Origin: Polaribacter sp. Hel1_33_78
GTDB taxonomy: Bacteria > Bacteroidota > Bacteroidia > Flavobacteriales > Flavobacteriaceae
Direction of reading: 5' to 3'
Assembly (NCBI RefSeq): GCF_900106075.1
Contig: NZ_LT629794.1
Location: 434,001-498,000, forward strand
Length of the DNA stretch: 64,000 nt
Position 1 is the first letter of the stretch. Every line of letters begins with the position of its first letter. Positions 9,536-19,914 of the stretch are shown here, piece after piece. Under the pieces are notes generated by a model. It saw only the letters and a list, made by a program, of their open reading frames with translations, was not told the origin of the DNA and did no database searches. The position numbers and the translations under genes are program-made.

Positions 9536-10483
9536 CTAAAATTTTATAAATGGAAACTGAGATTTTATTTTTTCTTTTCTCTTCACTATTTTTTCTAAAA
9601 AATGTTGATGTTGTTCGGATTTTTCATGAAAAGGTCTATGTAAGATTCCTTTTTGAATGGCTTCAATTTCTTTCATGGTTGGCAAGGATTCTTCAGAAAA
9701 CCGAGTATCTACAAATTTCTCCCAAATGTAATTTATAGCTGTTTTATTTGGATGAATCATGTCTTCTGTATAAAAACGATAATCACGTAATTCGTCCATC
9801 ATAATTTCATAAGAAGGAAAATAAGAGACATTCGTATCCACAAGTATAGTATGAATTGCTGAAATTAAATTTGATTTACTTTGGGTGTTTTCTACAAAGC
9901 CATCTTTTAAATGTCTTATTGGAGAAACGGTAAAAGTGATATGTATATTTTTATTTATAGATTTTAAAAGTACTAATATCGTTGACAAAATTTTGGTAAT
10001 TTGATCAACAGTTAATAATTCTTTCAAAAATTTTTTCTGTGGAATTTTATGACAATTGGCAACAATAGTGTCTGTTTCTATAAATCTGTAAACCCAAGAG
10101 GTTCCTAAAGTAATAATAATATGAGAGGCTTCTTTTAACTTTTTATTAGTAACTGAGATTGCAGCATTTATTTTTTTTAAAAGTGATTTGTCGTTTTCAG
10201 AACTTAAACTAGAATGCACATCAAAAGAATGCCAAACTTCATTTTGGAGAAAAACATCTTCACTGGAATATACTTTTTGATTGACTGCATTTGTAATTAA
10301 GGTCTCTATTGCTTTTGGATGAAAAAGTATGCCAAATGGATTTTGAATTGATTGAAATTTAAAGTGGCTTAATTTGTTTCCAATATTTTCTGAAAAGCAA
10401 GAGCCTAGCAAAAAAATATTAGAATCATAATTTATTAGATTTTTAGTTTCTTTTTTTAGCGGAATTTGAGTTTGGAGCTTCAT
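9536..10483 (-). CDS. GSCFA domain protein
   Basis: A 315-residue protein that opens with the motif naming the GSCFA family (LLGSCFSENIG, residues about 26-36), followed by NPFGILFHP. The family is distantly related to SGNH hydrolases: the GSCFS serine would be the nucleophile, and a late D-x-x-H pair appears as EDMIHPN near residue 242. No signal peptide is visible, so it is probably cytoplasmic. Substrates of the family are uncertain. It is co-oriented with, and 32 bases upstream of, the haloperoxidase fusion gene. Confidence 0.87.
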   Translation of the reverse strand: MKLQTQIPLKKETKNLINYDSNIFLLGSCFSENIGNKLSHFKFQSIQNPFGILFHPKAIETLITNAVNQKVYSSEDVFLQNEVWHSFDVHSSLSSENDKSLLKKINAAISVTNKKLKEASHIIITLGTSWVYRFIETDTIVANCHKIPQKKFLKELLTVDQITKILSTILVLLKSINKNIHITFTVSPIRHLKDGFVENTQSKSNLISAIHTILVDTNVSYFPSYEIMMDELRDYRFYTEDMIHPNKTAINYIWEKFVDTRFSEESLPTMKEIEAIQKGILHRPFHEKSEQHQHFLEKIVKRKEKIKSQFPFIKF

Positions 10484-10519
10484 GAGTGCATATTAACTGG
10501 AGCGAAATTAGCTTAAAAA

Positions 10520-12097
10520 TTAATACTTCAATAATTTTTTTGTTTTAGAAAATCCTTTTGATTGATAATGCACAAAGTAATTGCCTTTCGCTAAGTTTTT
10601 TATATCTATACTTAAGGTGTGTTTAATAGCAGTATATTTTTTATTTGTAATTTCTTTTACAACGGCACCAGTTGTATTGTACAAAGTAAATTTTACTTGT
10701 TCGTTATTTCCAATAAATTCGATGTTTATGAAATCCATTGTTGGATTTGGAAATAGGTTAATTTTAAGTTTTTCTAATGAAAAATTTTCTGAAGAGAGTG
10801 CTGCTGAGCATCCTTGTTTAAAAATGGGTAAAGAATCAAATTCGTCAAACAAGATTGTATTAGACTCAGCTTTTGTTGCTCCTAGCCAATCTGTTAAAAT
10901 AGTACTGTAAATATTTCTAAAATCGAATTGCATTTGCACGCCTTCTTTTTCATCAACTTGTGCATCAATCTCCGGAGCATCCCCTAAAATTTGATTTTTA
11001 ACACAAGTTCCAAAAACGAAAAGTGGCGCAGCTGTTCCATGATCTGTCCCAAAGCCCGCATTCGAACGAATTCTTCTTCCGAATTCAGAATAGGTCATTC
11101 CAATTACTTTTTCATCAATATTTAGCAATTCTAAATCATCCTGAAAAGCAAACATGGCTTCAGATAATTCTTGTAATAGAGCTGCATGTTTTCCAGTTGT
11201 CGTCTCACCCTCTACGACTTGATTATCGTGATTGTCAAAACCCCCAATTTGAACTACAAATACTTTCGTTTTTAATCCGCCCGAAATTAATTTTGCAACA
11301 TGTTTTAGTTTTTCTGCTAAATCAGAACTGGTGTATTTATCTGACAAGTTATTACCAGAATTAGATGCATTTATAATGATATCAGCATATGCGTTTGTTT
11401 GGCTAACCGTTTCATTAACAAAAGATAGTGCATCTCCATAACAATTATTTGGAATCTCACCAGCATTCGAGACTAGAGCTGTTCCTGGGTTGTCAGGGTC
11501 ATTTAGTGCCATAGAAAAATTAGCACTTGGTCCTTGGCAAGTTTCTGAAACTATTTTACCGATAGTAATTGCAAAGGGGTGTGGATTTTCTGGAGATGGA
11601 TAATTTTCTGGGAATGTTGCATGATTTTCGTTAAAAAAACGACCAATCCAACCAGAAGAAATTGTTACTTCTGAACTTGATGCAGAGTTCCAAATATCTG
11701 TAGATCGAAAATGGGATCTGTTTTGATTTGGGTAGCCGACATTTTGAATCAGAGACAGTTTTTCTTGCTCCCAAACTTTTTGAATACCTGCCATTGATGG
11801 ATGAAAACGCGTTACATCATCAACCGTTAATAATTCATTTTCTGGAATGATAATATTAGAACGTACACTTTGTAAATTACTGTATTGATTTAAGTTGAAA
11901 ACTGTGTTTAGGCCATCATTTCCGCCTTGTAGTTGGATTAAAACTAAAATATTATCATTGTCTGTAGTAAAGCTATATTCTTTAGGTTTTTCATTGGCAA
12001 ATATTGGGAAACCACTTAATACAATTGGTAAAGAAGCAGAAGCAATTGAGCTTAATTTAATGAAATCTCTTCTATTTAATTTTTGTTTCTTTCGCAT
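10520..12097 (-). CDS. DUF1501 protein with Tat signal and T9SS sorting domain
   Basis: A 525-residue exported protein of the DUF1501 family, which belongs to the alkaline-phosphatase/sulfatase-like superfamily. The N-terminus carries a twin-arginine signal (RRDFIKLSS followed by a hydrophobic stretch ending near FANEK). Family segments include LIQLQGGNDGLNT, QNRSHFRSTDIWNS, VQIGGFDNHDNQ and YSEFGRRIRSN with GTDHGTAAP. The last 80 residues (from about 445) form a T9SS type A sorting domain. It begins one base after the DUF1800 stop codon; the DUF1800-DUF1501 pair recurs in many bacteria, so the two products probably work together. The substrate is unknown. Confidence 0.88.
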   Translation of the reverse strand: MRKKQKLNRRDFIKLSSIASASLPIVLSGFPIFANEKPKEYSFTTDNDNILVLIQLQGGNDGLNTVFNLNQYSNLQSVRSNIIIPENELLTVDDVTRFHPSMAGIQKVWEQEKLSLIQNVGYPNQNRSHFRSTDIWNSASSSEVTISSGWIGRFFNENHATFPENYPSPENPHPFAITIGKIVSETCQGPSANFSMALNDPDNPGTALVSNAGEIPNNCYGDALSFVNETVSQTNAYADIIINASNSGNNLSDKYTSSDLAEKLKHVAKLISGGLKTKVFVVQIGGFDNHDNQVVEGETTTGKHAALLQELSEAMFAFQDDLELLNIDEKVIGMTYSEFGRRIRSNAGFGTDHGTAAPLFVFGTCVKNQILGDAPEIDAQVDEKEGVQMQFDFRNIYSTILTDWLGATKAESNTILFDEFDSLPIFKQGCSAALSSENFSLEKLKINLFPNPTMDFINIEFIGNNEQVKFTLYNTTGAVVKEITNKKYTAIKHTLSIDIKNLAKGNYFVHYQSKGFSKTKKLLKY

Positions 12098-12098
12098 C

Positions 12099-13709
12099 TT
12101 ACATTATTTGAAATTCAGACATTTGCACCATTGTTCCAATTAAACTTCTAAGCTTGTTTTCAATAGAATTTTTTAGAGCAGTATCCGAAGGATTCGCAAT
12201 AAACTCGGAATATTCTACAGTCCATTCAAAGTCAGGTAAACCCGGAATTAATATATCTTTTAAGCTATCAATTTGATTTTGAGAAATTTCATAATTAAAT
12301 AATTGGTTCGCTAATGATGTAATTAAAACAATAGGGTTTTCAGCATTTGTTATGTTTTCAGCTAACAATAAAACCGGCACTAAGGGCGGTACTGAATACT
12401 TTTTTTTATCAATTAATAAGTCACCTCCCGTAACTAAAATTTTACAGTAGTCCAATCTTTTTGGTAGTAGATAATTGTTTACCCAAGTTTTATAAAAGAG
12501 CGGTTTTTGATAATAAGCTTTCCATCCTGCAACATCTGGATGGTTAAATACAGACTGACCCAAATCCGTGCAAGCTAAGTACATAATATAAGCAAAATCG
12601 TACTCTTCTTTAATAGAAGTTACTGGCGCGCTAAGCAAAAGTGACTTAGTTGCAGAAAGTATGAGGTCTACTGGACTTTTAATCATGCAGAAAACAGTTT
12701 CGAAAAAATGTTCTGATGAAAATAATTTTTTAAGTGCAGGAACAATTTCGTAATTATTATCTCTAGTTATTTCAGCTAGAGGTTCTATAATATTCGTTTC
12801 AATTTCTGCAGTAATATCTGAGTTGATAAACCAAATATATAATTGTCTAACAATAAATTTTGAACATTCATCTTCTTGAAAAATTCGATCAATTAAGTCT
12901 TTATATTCATTTTCTCCATTTTCAGAAAGAACATGATTATTAAACCTAGGAGATAATGTTTTGGAATCTTTAGAGTGTTTAAAATTAGAAAAATAAGATT
13001 CTAAGGCTTCCTCATGAGTTAGCCCTCTAACTCGCCAACCAGTTAATACTTTTGCCATTTGTAATACATCATCTTCTGTATAGTTTGTGTAATCTCCAAT
13101 GCCAACAACATCTCCTTTTCCAATTGTAAAAAGTTCTAAAAGTTCTCTAGAATAATTTTCGTTTGGAGCCATGTCTGTATTTTGAGAACCACTTAAATAA
13201 CGCAACATATTAGGGTCTGTAGTAATCTGTTTTGTCAATTCTTTAAAATTTCCTAAAGAATGAGTTCTCAACAAATTCATATAATAATATTCTAAATGTG
13301 GATTAAAGGAAACAGAAACAAAGTGATTATGCCAAAATAAAGTTAGTTTCTCTGATATTGACATTCCAGCATTTTGCATCTGCAAATAAGACCAAGAATA
13401 CAAAGAACGACCTCTTCTATTAATAACCTTATTTCGTAAAGTTTTGTCTTCTATTACAGGAATAGCTTTTCCATTTACCCAAGTTTCTCCATATTTTGCA
13501 TCAGGATCTAATAAATCATCTTCTGTTAGATATTTTAATGGAGGGTCTGTTAAAGAAGGCGAACTGAAAAGTTTCTCAAGAGTCTCTGTTAAACCTAAAT
13601 TTAAAGCTTCAGAAACCATTGATTCTGTTACTCCAAAGGAAGTTCTTTTTAATAAGTGTCTTGCTTCTTTTGCTGTAAAATTTCCAGAAAAAGTATTCAA
13701 ATATGGCAT
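12099..13709 (-). CDS. DUF1800 family protein
   Basis: A 536-residue member of the DUF1800 family. Diagnostic segments are the opening FTAKEARHLLKRTSFG, KLTLFWHNHFV (residues about 118-128) and NENYSRELLELFTIG (about 183-197), followed by DVLQMAKVLTGWRV. The gene lies directly upstream of the DUF1501 gene with one intervening base, a strongly conserved pairing. I see no N-terminal signal peptide, although its partner carries both Tat and T9SS signals. Biochemical activity is not established for the family. A good -7 promoter element lies about 40 bases upstream of the ATG. Confidence 0.88.
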   Translation of the reverse strand: MPYLNTFSGNFTAKEARHLLKRTSFGVTESMVSEALNLGLTETLEKLFSSPSLTDPPLKYLTEDDLLDPDAKYGETWVNGKAIPVIEDKTLRNKVINRRGRSLYSWSYLQMQNAGMSISEKLTLFWHNHFVSVSFNPHLEYYYMNLLRTHSLGNFKELTKQITTDPNMLRYLSGSQNTDMAPNENYSRELLELFTIGKGDVVGIGDYTNYTEDDVLQMAKVLTGWRVRGLTHEEALESYFSNFKHSKDSKTLSPRFNNHVLSENGENEYKDLIDRIFQEDECSKFIVRQLYIWFINSDITAEIETNIIEPLAEITRDNNYEIVPALKKLFSSEHFFETVFCMIKSPVDLILSATKSLLLSAPVTSIKEEYDFAYIMYLACTDLGQSVFNHPDVAGWKAYYQKPLFYKTWVNNYLLPKRLDYCKILVTGGDLLIDKKKYSVPPLVPVLLLAENITNAENPIVLITSLANQLFNYEISQNQIDSLKDILIPGLPDFEWTVEYSEFIANPSDTALKNSIENKLRSLIGTMVQMSEFQIM

Positions 13710-13749
13710 AGTCCAGTATAAATTGGAGGTAAACTAGTCGCAGTTATTT

Positions 13750-13757
13750 CAAATTTA
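13750..13757 (-). promoter_or_regulatory. -7 promoter element for the DUF1800-DUF1501 operon
   Basis: The minus strand reads TAAATTTG, a perfect TAnnTTTG match, 41 bases upstream of the DUF1800 start codon. A -33 element is not clear. The 121-base gap between this operon and alaS holds nothing else that I recognise. Confidence 0.5.
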
Positions 13758-13830
13758 GTGTTTTTTATTTGAAACAGTTAACAGTTAAAATATTTTATAC
13801 TAAGACTTTATGTTTTTTAAAAGGTTTAAT

Positions 13831-16449
13831 TTAAACCAAATAATCTTTTGCTCTTTCTAAAGCTTTAGAAATTCCACCAGGATTTTTACCACCTGCAGTT
13901 GCAAAGAAATTTTGACCGCCACCACCGCCATGAATTAATTTACCCAATTCTCTTACAACTGTTCCTGCATTATATCCGCGTTCGTTTGCTAATTCTTTAG
14001 AAATGTAGCACGTTAGCATCGCTTTGTCTTTTTTCTCTGAAGTTGCAAAGAGCAAGAATAAATTTTTATATTCTTTTCCAATAGCAAATGCTAAGTTTTT
14101 AATACCATTTTGATCTAAATCTACTTTTGTAGCTAAGAATTGAACGCCATTAATTTCTTGCAATTGATTTTTAATTTCGCCCGTTAAATTTTGAGCTTTA
14201 TCTTTTAGTAATTGTTCAATTTGTTTTTGCAAAGAAGTATTTTCTTCCTGTAATTTCTTTACTGCTTTCACAGGTTCTTTTGTGTTATTTAACAAGTCTT
14301 TAATTTCAAATAAAGCTCTGTTATTTTCGAAATAAAAATCTTTTACGGCATCATTGGTAATCGCTTCAATTCTTCTAATTCCTGCGGCAACTGCCCCTTC
14401 AGATTTTATTTTGAAATGCCAAATATCACCTGTGTTTTTTACGTGAGTTCCACCACAGAGTTCTATCGATTTTCCGAATTTTATAGTCCGAACGGTGTCT
14501 CCATATTTTTCACCAAACAAGGCCATTGCTCCCTCCTCAATTGCTTGTTGCATTGGAATGTTTCTTTTTTCTTCTAAAGGAAGTTTACCTGCAATTCTTC
14601 TATTTACAAAATTCTCAACTTCTCTTAATTCATCAACGGACATTTTAGAAAAATGAGAAAAGTCGAAACGTAAATGTTTTGAGTGAACAGCCGAGCCTTT
14701 TTGTTCTACATGTTTTCCTAAAACTTCTCTTAATGCTTGATGTAATAAATGAGTAGCTGTGTGATTGCATTCCGTTACGTAACGTTGTTTTGCATCTACA
14801 ACCGCTTTAAAAGTCTCGTTAATGTGCTTTGGAAGGTTTTTAGTAAAATGAATAATAACATTGTTTTCTTTCTTGGTGTCTAAAATGTAAACAACATCGC
14901 CATGGGCCGTTTCTAAATATCCTTTATCACCAACTTGACCGCCACCTTCTGGATAAAAAGGAGTTAAATTAAAAACTAATTGATACATTTCACCATCTTT
15001 TTTAGAGGTAACTTTTCTGTGTCTCGTAATTTTCACATTCGTTTCTAATGCATCGTAACCAATAAATTCTTCAACAGCGTCATCATTCAAAATAGTCCAA
15101 TCATCTGTAGACATTTCGCTAGCAGCTCTAGATCTATTTTTTTGTTTTTGAAGTTCAATTTCAAATCCTTTTTCATCTAAAGTATATCCTTTTTCAGATA
15201 AAATTAAAGCAGTTAAATCGATAGGAAAGCCATAAGTATCATACAATTCAAAAGCTTTATCGCCAGGAATTTCTTTCGTTTCTGCTGAAGATACAATACC
15301 GTCTAATAAAATTAAACCTTGATCTAAAGCCCTTAAAAAAGAGGTCTCTTCTTCTTTAATTACATTTTCAATCAATTGTTTTTGAGCTTTTAATTCAGGG
15401 AAAGCAGCTCCCATTTTCTCACTTAAAACAGCAACTAATTTGTAAATAAAAGGTTCTTTTTTATTGAGGAAGGTAAAACCATACCTTACAGCTCTTCTTA
15501 AAATTCTACGTATTACGTAACCTGATCCTGTATTACTTGGTAACTGACCATCAGCAATTGAAAAAGCAACAGCTCTTACATGATCAGAAATTACACGAGT
15601 TGCAATATCTTGTTTTTCATTAGTACCATATTTTGTATCCGTAATGGTTTCTATTTCTTTAATTATGGGTGTAAAAACATCCGTATCATAGTTAGATTGA
15701 ACCCCTTGTAAAACCATACAAAGACGCTCGAAGCCCATGCCTGTATCTATATGTTTGTTTGGTAAATTCTCTAAATCGCCTGAAGCTCTGCGATTGTATT
15801 GCATAAAAACTAAATTCCAAATTTCTACAACATGAGGATGGTCTTCATTGATTAAAGTTCTACCATCAACTTTTGCTTTTTCTTCTGCGGAACGTATATC
15901 AACATGAATTTCAGAACATGGTCCACACGGTCCTTGTTCACCCATTTCCCAAAAATTATCTTTTTTGTTTCCCTTTAAAATCCGGTCTTCAGAAATATGT
16001 TGTTTCCATAAATCATATGCTTCTGTATCCATATTAAGATTATCAGCATCATTACTTCCTTCAAAAACAGTTACATATAAAATGTCTTTATCTATTTTGT
16101 AGACTTCAGTCAGTAACTCCCAAGCCCAAGAAATTGCTTCCTTCTTAAAATAATCTCCAAAAGACCAATTTCCTAACATTTCAAATAATGTATGGTGGTA
16201 GGTATCATAGCCAACTTCCTCTAAATCGTTATGTTTTCCTGAAACACGTAAACATTTTTGAGAGTCAGTAATTCTATTCTTTTTTGGTTTTCCATTTCCC
16301 AAAAAATATTCTTTAAAAGGCGCCATTCCAGAATTCACAAACATTAATGTTGGATCATCTTTAGTAACCATGGGAGCAGAAGGAACTACCAAATGCGATT
16401 TTTCTTGAAAAAAATTTAAAAAAGTGGAACGAATATCTTGAGATTTCAT
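13831..16449 (-). CDS. alaS: Alanine-tRNA ligase
   Basis: Charges tRNA-Ala with alanine and edits mischarged seryl- and glycyl-tRNA-Ala. At 872 residues it is a full-length class II enzyme. The N-terminal synthetase domain has [13 protein letters not shown] and TLMFVNSGM near residues 14-40 and [13 protein letters not shown] (113-125). The editing domain carries the zinc motif HTATHLLHQ and the later CGGTHV. The C-terminal DHHA1-type region shows the glycine-rich GGGGGGQ segment close to residue 850. There are no frameshifts or unusual residues. It is divergently transcribed from the M23 peptidase gene. Confidence 0.98.
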   Translation of the reverse strand: MKSQDIRSTFLNFFQEKSHLVVPSAPMVTKDDPTLMFVNSGMAPFKEYFLGNGKPKKNRITDSQKCLRVSGKHNDLEEVGYDTYHHTLFEMLGNWSFGDYFKKEAISWAWELLTEVYKIDKDILYVTVFEGSNDADNLNMDTEAYDLWKQHISEDRILKGNKKDNFWEMGEQGPCGPCSEIHVDIRSAEEKAKVDGRTLINEDHPHVVEIWNLVFMQYNRRASGDLENLPNKHIDTGMGFERLCMVLQGVQSNYDTDVFTPIIKEIETITDTKYGTNEKQDIATRVISDHVRAVAFSIADGQLPSNTGSGYVIRRILRRAVRYGFTFLNKKEPFIYKLVAVLSEKMGAAFPELKAQKQLIENVIKEEETSFLRALDQGLILLDGIVSSAETKEIPGDKAFELYDTYGFPIDLTALILSEKGYTLDEKGFEIELQKQKNRSRAASEMSTDDWTILNDDAVEEFIGYDALETNVKITRHRKVTSKKDGEMYQLVFNLTPFYPEGGGQVGDKGYLETAHGDVVYILDTKKENNVIIHFTKNLPKHINETFKAVVDAKQRYVTECNHTATHLLHQALREVLGKHVEQKGSAVHSKHLRFDFSHFSKMSVDELREVENFVNRRIAGKLPLEEKRNIPMQQAIEEGAMALFGEKYGDTVRTIKFGKSIELCGGTHVKNTGDIWHFKIKSEGAVAAGIRRIEAITNDAVKDFYFENNRALFEIKDLLNNTKEPVKAVKKLQEENTSLQKQIEQLLKDKAQNLTGEIKNQLQEINGVQFLATKVDLDQNGIKNLAFAIGKEYKNLFLLFATSEKKDKAMLTCYISKELANERGYNAGTVVRELGKLIHGGGGGQNFFATAGGKNPGGISKALERAKDYLV

Positions 16450-16534
16450 AAAAAAGGAGCTTCCAACTTTGTTGGGTTATGTTAATTTATTTTTAAAAAT
16501 AACCACCTAAAAAAAGCAGTTGTAAAACATTTTG

Positions 16535-16542
16535 TAAATTTG
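16535..16542 (+). promoter_or_regulatory. -7 promoter element for the M23 peptidase/merR genes
   Basis: TAAATTTG is an exact TAnnTTTG match on the plus strand, 69 bases upstream of the M23 peptidase ATG. No convincing -33 element is seen at the expected distance. Confidence 0.45.
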
Positions 16543-16611
16543 TTTGTTGTTATAAAGAGGTTTCTATAGTTAAAAACCATTTATAACGACAAAAATAGTA
16601 CATTTAGCAAT

Positions 16612-17574
16612 ATGGCAAAAGTAAAATATTATTATGATGAGGATACGCTTTCTTACAGAAAAATTACTGTAGATAAGAGTAGCTATTATAGAAGAATACT
16701 TTTTATATTTTTAGGTGTCAACCTAATTGCTTTTTTTGGTTTTATTGGCTTTAGTCAAATTATTATGTCTCCATCAGAAAGAATTCAAAAAAGAGAGTTT
16801 GAAAATTTAAAATTACACTACGAATTGTTGGGTAAGAGAATGGGTGAAAACGCTCTAATTTTATCACAATTGCAGGAAAGAGATAATAATATTTATAGAA
16901 GTTATTTTGAAGCAAACCCGATTTCTGAAGAACAGCGTAAAGCTGGTTTTGGTGGTATAAATAGATATAAAAATTTAGAGGGTTTTGATAATTCTAATTT
17001 GATTAAAAAACTTACAAAAGAAGTAGATGTTTTGTCTAAGCAAATGGTGGTACAATCTAAATCTTTAGATGAAATTGTTTCTTTAGCAAAAGAAAAAGAA
17101 GACATGTTAGCCTCTATTCCTGCGATATTACCAATTGAAAAAGGCGATTTTTATGTAGCTTCTGGCTATAAAATGAGAATGCATCCTATTTTAAAAATTA
17201 AGAAGTTTCACAAAGGAATGGATTTTACCGCAGCAACAGGAACTCCAATTTATGCTTCCGGAAATGGAAAAGTAAGCAGAGCTCAAAGAAGCAGCACTTT
17301 TGGTAAGGTTGTTTACATAGAGCATGGATATGGTTACAAAACTATTTATGCACACATGAGTAAAATGAAGGTAAAAAGAGGGCAAGAAGTAAAAAGAGGG
17401 GATTTAATTGGTTTTGTTGGTAATACTGGTTTGTCTGTTTCTCCGCATTTGCATTATGAAGTTCATAAAAATGGTAGACCTTTAAATCCTATAAATTTTT
17501 ATTACGGAAATTTAACGTTGGATGAATTCGCAGCCCTACAAAAAACGTCAGAGGAAAGTCAATCTTTAGATTAA
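16612..17574 (+). CDS. M23 family (LytM-type) metallopeptidase, membrane anchored
   Basis: A 320-residue cell-wall endopeptidase or its activator. A single transmembrane segment lies at about residues 29-51, followed by a coiled-coil stretch (about 55-170). The M23 domain is complete: H191 (RMHP), H200 and D204 (FHKGMD), and H279/H281 (HLHYE), so the zinc site appears intact and the enzyme catalytic. The topology places the peptidase domain in the periplasm. The merR gene starts 2 bases after its stop, indicating one transcript. The order alaS, M23 and merR is common in Flavobacteriaceae (established knowledge from memory). Confidence 0.93.
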   Translation: MAKVKYYYDEDTLSYRKITVDKSSYYRRILFIFLGVNLIAFFGFIGFSQIIMSPSERIQKREFENLKLHYELLGKRMGENALILSQLQERDNNIYRSYFEANPISEEQRKAGFGGINRYKNLEGFDNSNLIKKLTKEVDVLSKQMVVQSKSLDEIVSLAKEKEDMLASIPAILPIEKGDFYVASGYKMRMHPILKIKKFHKGMDFTAATGTPIYASGNGKVSRAQRSSTFGKVVYIEHGYGYKTIYAHMSKMKVKRGQEVKRGDLIGFVGNTGLSVSPHLHYEVHKNGRPLNPINFYYGNLTLDEFAALQKTSEESQSLD

Positions 17575-17576
17575 TT

Positions 17577-17906
17577 ATGCACGTAAATTTACCTGAAAAA
17601 AGATATTACAAAATAGGGGAAGTTGCCAAGGCTTTTCAAGTAAACACCTCCTTAGTTCGTTTTTGGGAAAAGGAATTTGATATTATCAAGCCCAAGAAAA
17701 ATGCAAAAGGCAACAGGCTTTTTACGCAAGAAGACATTAAAAATTTTAAATTAATCTTCAACTTAGTCAAAGAGAGAGGTTTTACATTAGATGGGGCTAA
17801 ACAAAAGCTCAAGAAAAATCCAGAAGGTATTTTTAATAATCACGAAATTATTACCAGACTAGAAACCGTAAAAGCAGAACTTCAAAAAATTAAAAATCAA
17901 CTTTAA
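17577..17906 (+). CDS. MerR family transcriptional regulator
   Basis: A 109-residue protein consisting of a MerR-type winged-helix domain (YYKIGEVAKAFQVNTSLVRFW, residues about 9-30, then NRLFTQEDI) and a short helical tail. It lacks the cysteine-rich metal-binding region of the classical MerR metal sensors, so the signal is unknown. It begins 2 bases after the M23 peptidase gene and is probably co-transcribed with it. The promoters it controls cannot be deduced. Confidence 0.9.
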   Translation: MHVNLPEKRYYKIGEVAKAFQVNTSLVRFWEKEFDIIKPKKNAKGNRLFTQEDIKNFKLIFNLVKERGFTLDGAKQKLKKNPEGIFNNHEIITRLETVKAELQKIKNQL

Positions 17907-18003
17907 AGATTAAAAAATCACTTTCTTTAGAAGTGGAAACACTTTATGATTCCTATTGATTGAATTTTTAATTTATAAAGTGTATCTAGTTTTCGGAATT
18001 TAC

Positions 18004-18034
18004 TATGCATGCATAATAATTTTTATTATATTTG
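18004..18034 (+). promoter_or_regulatory. Promoter of the acyl-CoA operon with an adjoining 12-bp palindrome
   Basis: TATATTTG at 18027-18034 is a perfect Bacteroidota -7 element, 66 bases before the first gene of the operon. Just upstream, TATGCATGCATA at 18004-18015 is a perfect 12-bp palindrome lying between the -7 element and the expected -33 position. That is a good place for a repressor operator. No candidate regulator gene is inside the operon; merR ends about 100 bases upstream. Confidence 0.5.
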
Positions 18035-18099
18035 GAGATGTGAAAGCTGATACACCAGAATAGATTAGCAATTAAAAACAACTATAAAATATCAATATT

Positions 18100-19914
18100 A
18101 TGCCAAAAAAGTATGTAGACCTCGAAACACTTAAATACATACTTTATGATATTCACAAATTAGAAGATTTATTATCAAGAGAAAGATTTCAAGAACATGA
18201 TTTGGAATCTTTAGATTTATTTATTGATTCTGTAAAGGAATTTTCTGATAGAGAGTTGTTCCCCTATTTCAAAGAAATGGATGAAACTCCTGCATATCAT
18301 AAAGATGGAACCGTAATTGTTCATAAACAGGTTCAAAAGGTAATGCATCAATCTGGAGAAATGGGCATTATCGCCGCTTCTTTTGATTACAAAGACGGTG
18401 GTTTACAAATTCCGTTTACAGCATTGCAAGCAGCAGTATATGTGATGGATGCTGCTAATAATCATCTACCAGGGTATCCTAGTTTAACGCAAGGAGCAGC
18501 GGAATTAATTGTAGAGTTTGGTAACGAAATTTTAAAAGAGACGTATGTGCCGAATATGCTTGCTGGAATTTGGGGAGGAACCATGTGTTTAACGGAGCCG
18601 CAAGCAGGAAGTTCTTTATCGGATATCGTTACAAAAGCGACACCAACAAAAGAAGGTTATTACAAAATTTCTGGGCAAAAAATATTTATCTCTGGTGGAG
18701 ATCATCAATTTGCAGAAAATATTGTGCATTTAGTATTGGCAAGAATTGAAGGCGCTCCAAAAGGAACAAAAGGAATTTCTCTTTTTGTCGTTCCTAAAAA
18801 CAGATTAAAAGAAGATGGAACTTTAGAGTATAATGATGTAATGACGGTTGCCGATTTTCAAAAAATGGGACAGCGTGGATATTGCACAACACACCTAGGT
18901 TTTGGAGATTCCGATGATTGTAGAGGTTGGCTTGTGGGTGAAGAACACAAAGGTTTAGCACAAATGTTTTTAATGATGAATGGTGCAAGAATAGCCGTGG
19001 GTAGAGGTGCTGCAGCAATTTCAATGGCTGCTTACAGGGCTTCTTTACAATACGCAAACGAAAGACCTCAAGGAAGAAAACTAACGAGCACAGGAAAGAA
19101 AAACCCTTCCGAAAAACAGAGTTTAATTATAGAGCATCCAGATGTTAGAAGGATGTTATTATTGCAAAAATCGATTGTAGAAGGTTCTTTAAGTTTGGTG
19201 TTTTTGGCATCAAAATATCATGATATTGTAATAACAGCAACTTCCAAAGAAGAAAAAGAAAAATATCATTTGTTGTTAGAAATGATCATTCCTATTGTAA
19301 AAACATATCCATCAGAGGCGGGTGCTGAATCTGTAGATAATGGATTGCAAGTTCTAGGAGGTTACGGTTTTTGTGCAGATTTTAGCTTACAACAATATTA
19401 TAGAGATATTAGAATTTCTTCATTATATGAGGGAACAACAGGAATTCAATCGCAAGATTTATTAGGTAGAAAAGTACCTATGCAAAATGGTAAAGCTTTA
19501 GAATTATTGGTTAGTGAAATTACGAAAACAATTTTAGCGGCATCGAAAGATGATGAGTTAAAACAATATGCTACTATTTTAGGCGATAAATTAAAACAGT
19601 CACAAAAAGTATTAAGTCATTTAATGCCTTTTGCCATGAAAGGAAATTATGAACGCTATTTGGCAGACGCTAATCTCTTTATGGAATATATGAGTATTGT
19701 AGTTTTAGGCTGGTTATGGCTAGAAATGGCGGTAGACGCTAAAAAAGAATTAACAAATACGAATAGAAAATATTCAGAAATTTTTTATGAAAGTAAAATT
19801 CATACGATGAAATTTTACTTTAAATATGAAGTGCCAAAAACAAATTCATTAGTAGAATCGTTAATGAATGATGAGACTCTAACAATTAAAAAAGATAAAG
19901 AACACATTATATAA
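18100..19914 (+). CDS. Acyl-CoA dehydrogenase, long form
   Basis: A flavoenzyme that introduces a 2,3-double bond into acyl-CoA. The 604-residue length matches the long ACAD group with an extra C-terminal domain (AcylCoA_dh_C type). Visible features are the flavin/substrate motif MCLTEPQAGSS (162-172), KIFISGGDH (194-202), and YEGTTGIQSQDLLGRK with the likely catalytic base E444. It is the first gene of a five-gene operon; its stop overlaps the next gene's ATG by one base. The context points to catabolism of an acyl-CoA made by the operon's other enzymes. Chain-length preference cannot be read from the sequence. Confidence 0.92.
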   Translation: MPKKYVDLETLKYILYDIHKLEDLLSRERFQEHDLESLDLFIDSVKEFSDRELFPYFKEMDETPAYHKDGTVIVHKQVQKVMHQSGEMGIIAASFDYKDGGLQIPFTALQAAVYVMDAANNHLPGYPSLTQGAAELIVEFGNEILKETYVPNMLAGIWGGTMCLTEPQAGSSLSDIVTKATPTKEGYYKISGQKIFISGGDHQFAENIVHLVLARIEGAPKGTKGISLFVVPKNRLKEDGTLEYNDVMTVADFQKMGQRGYCTTHLGFGDSDDCRGWLVGEEHKGLAQMFLMMNGARIAVGRGAAAISMAAYRASLQYANERPQGRKLTSTGKKNPSEKQSLIIEHPDVRRMLLLQKSIVEGSLSLVFLASKYHDIVITATSKEEKEKYHLLLEMIIPIVKTYPSEAGAESVDNGLQVLGGYGFCADFSLQQYYRDIRISSLYEGTTGIQSQDLLGRKVPMQNGKALELLVSEITKTILAASKDDELKQYATILGDKLKQSQKVLSHLMPFAMKGNYERYLADANLFMEYMSIVVLGWLWLEMAVDAKKELTNTNRKYSEIFYESKIHTMKFYFKYEVPKTNSLVESLMNDETLTIKKDKEHII

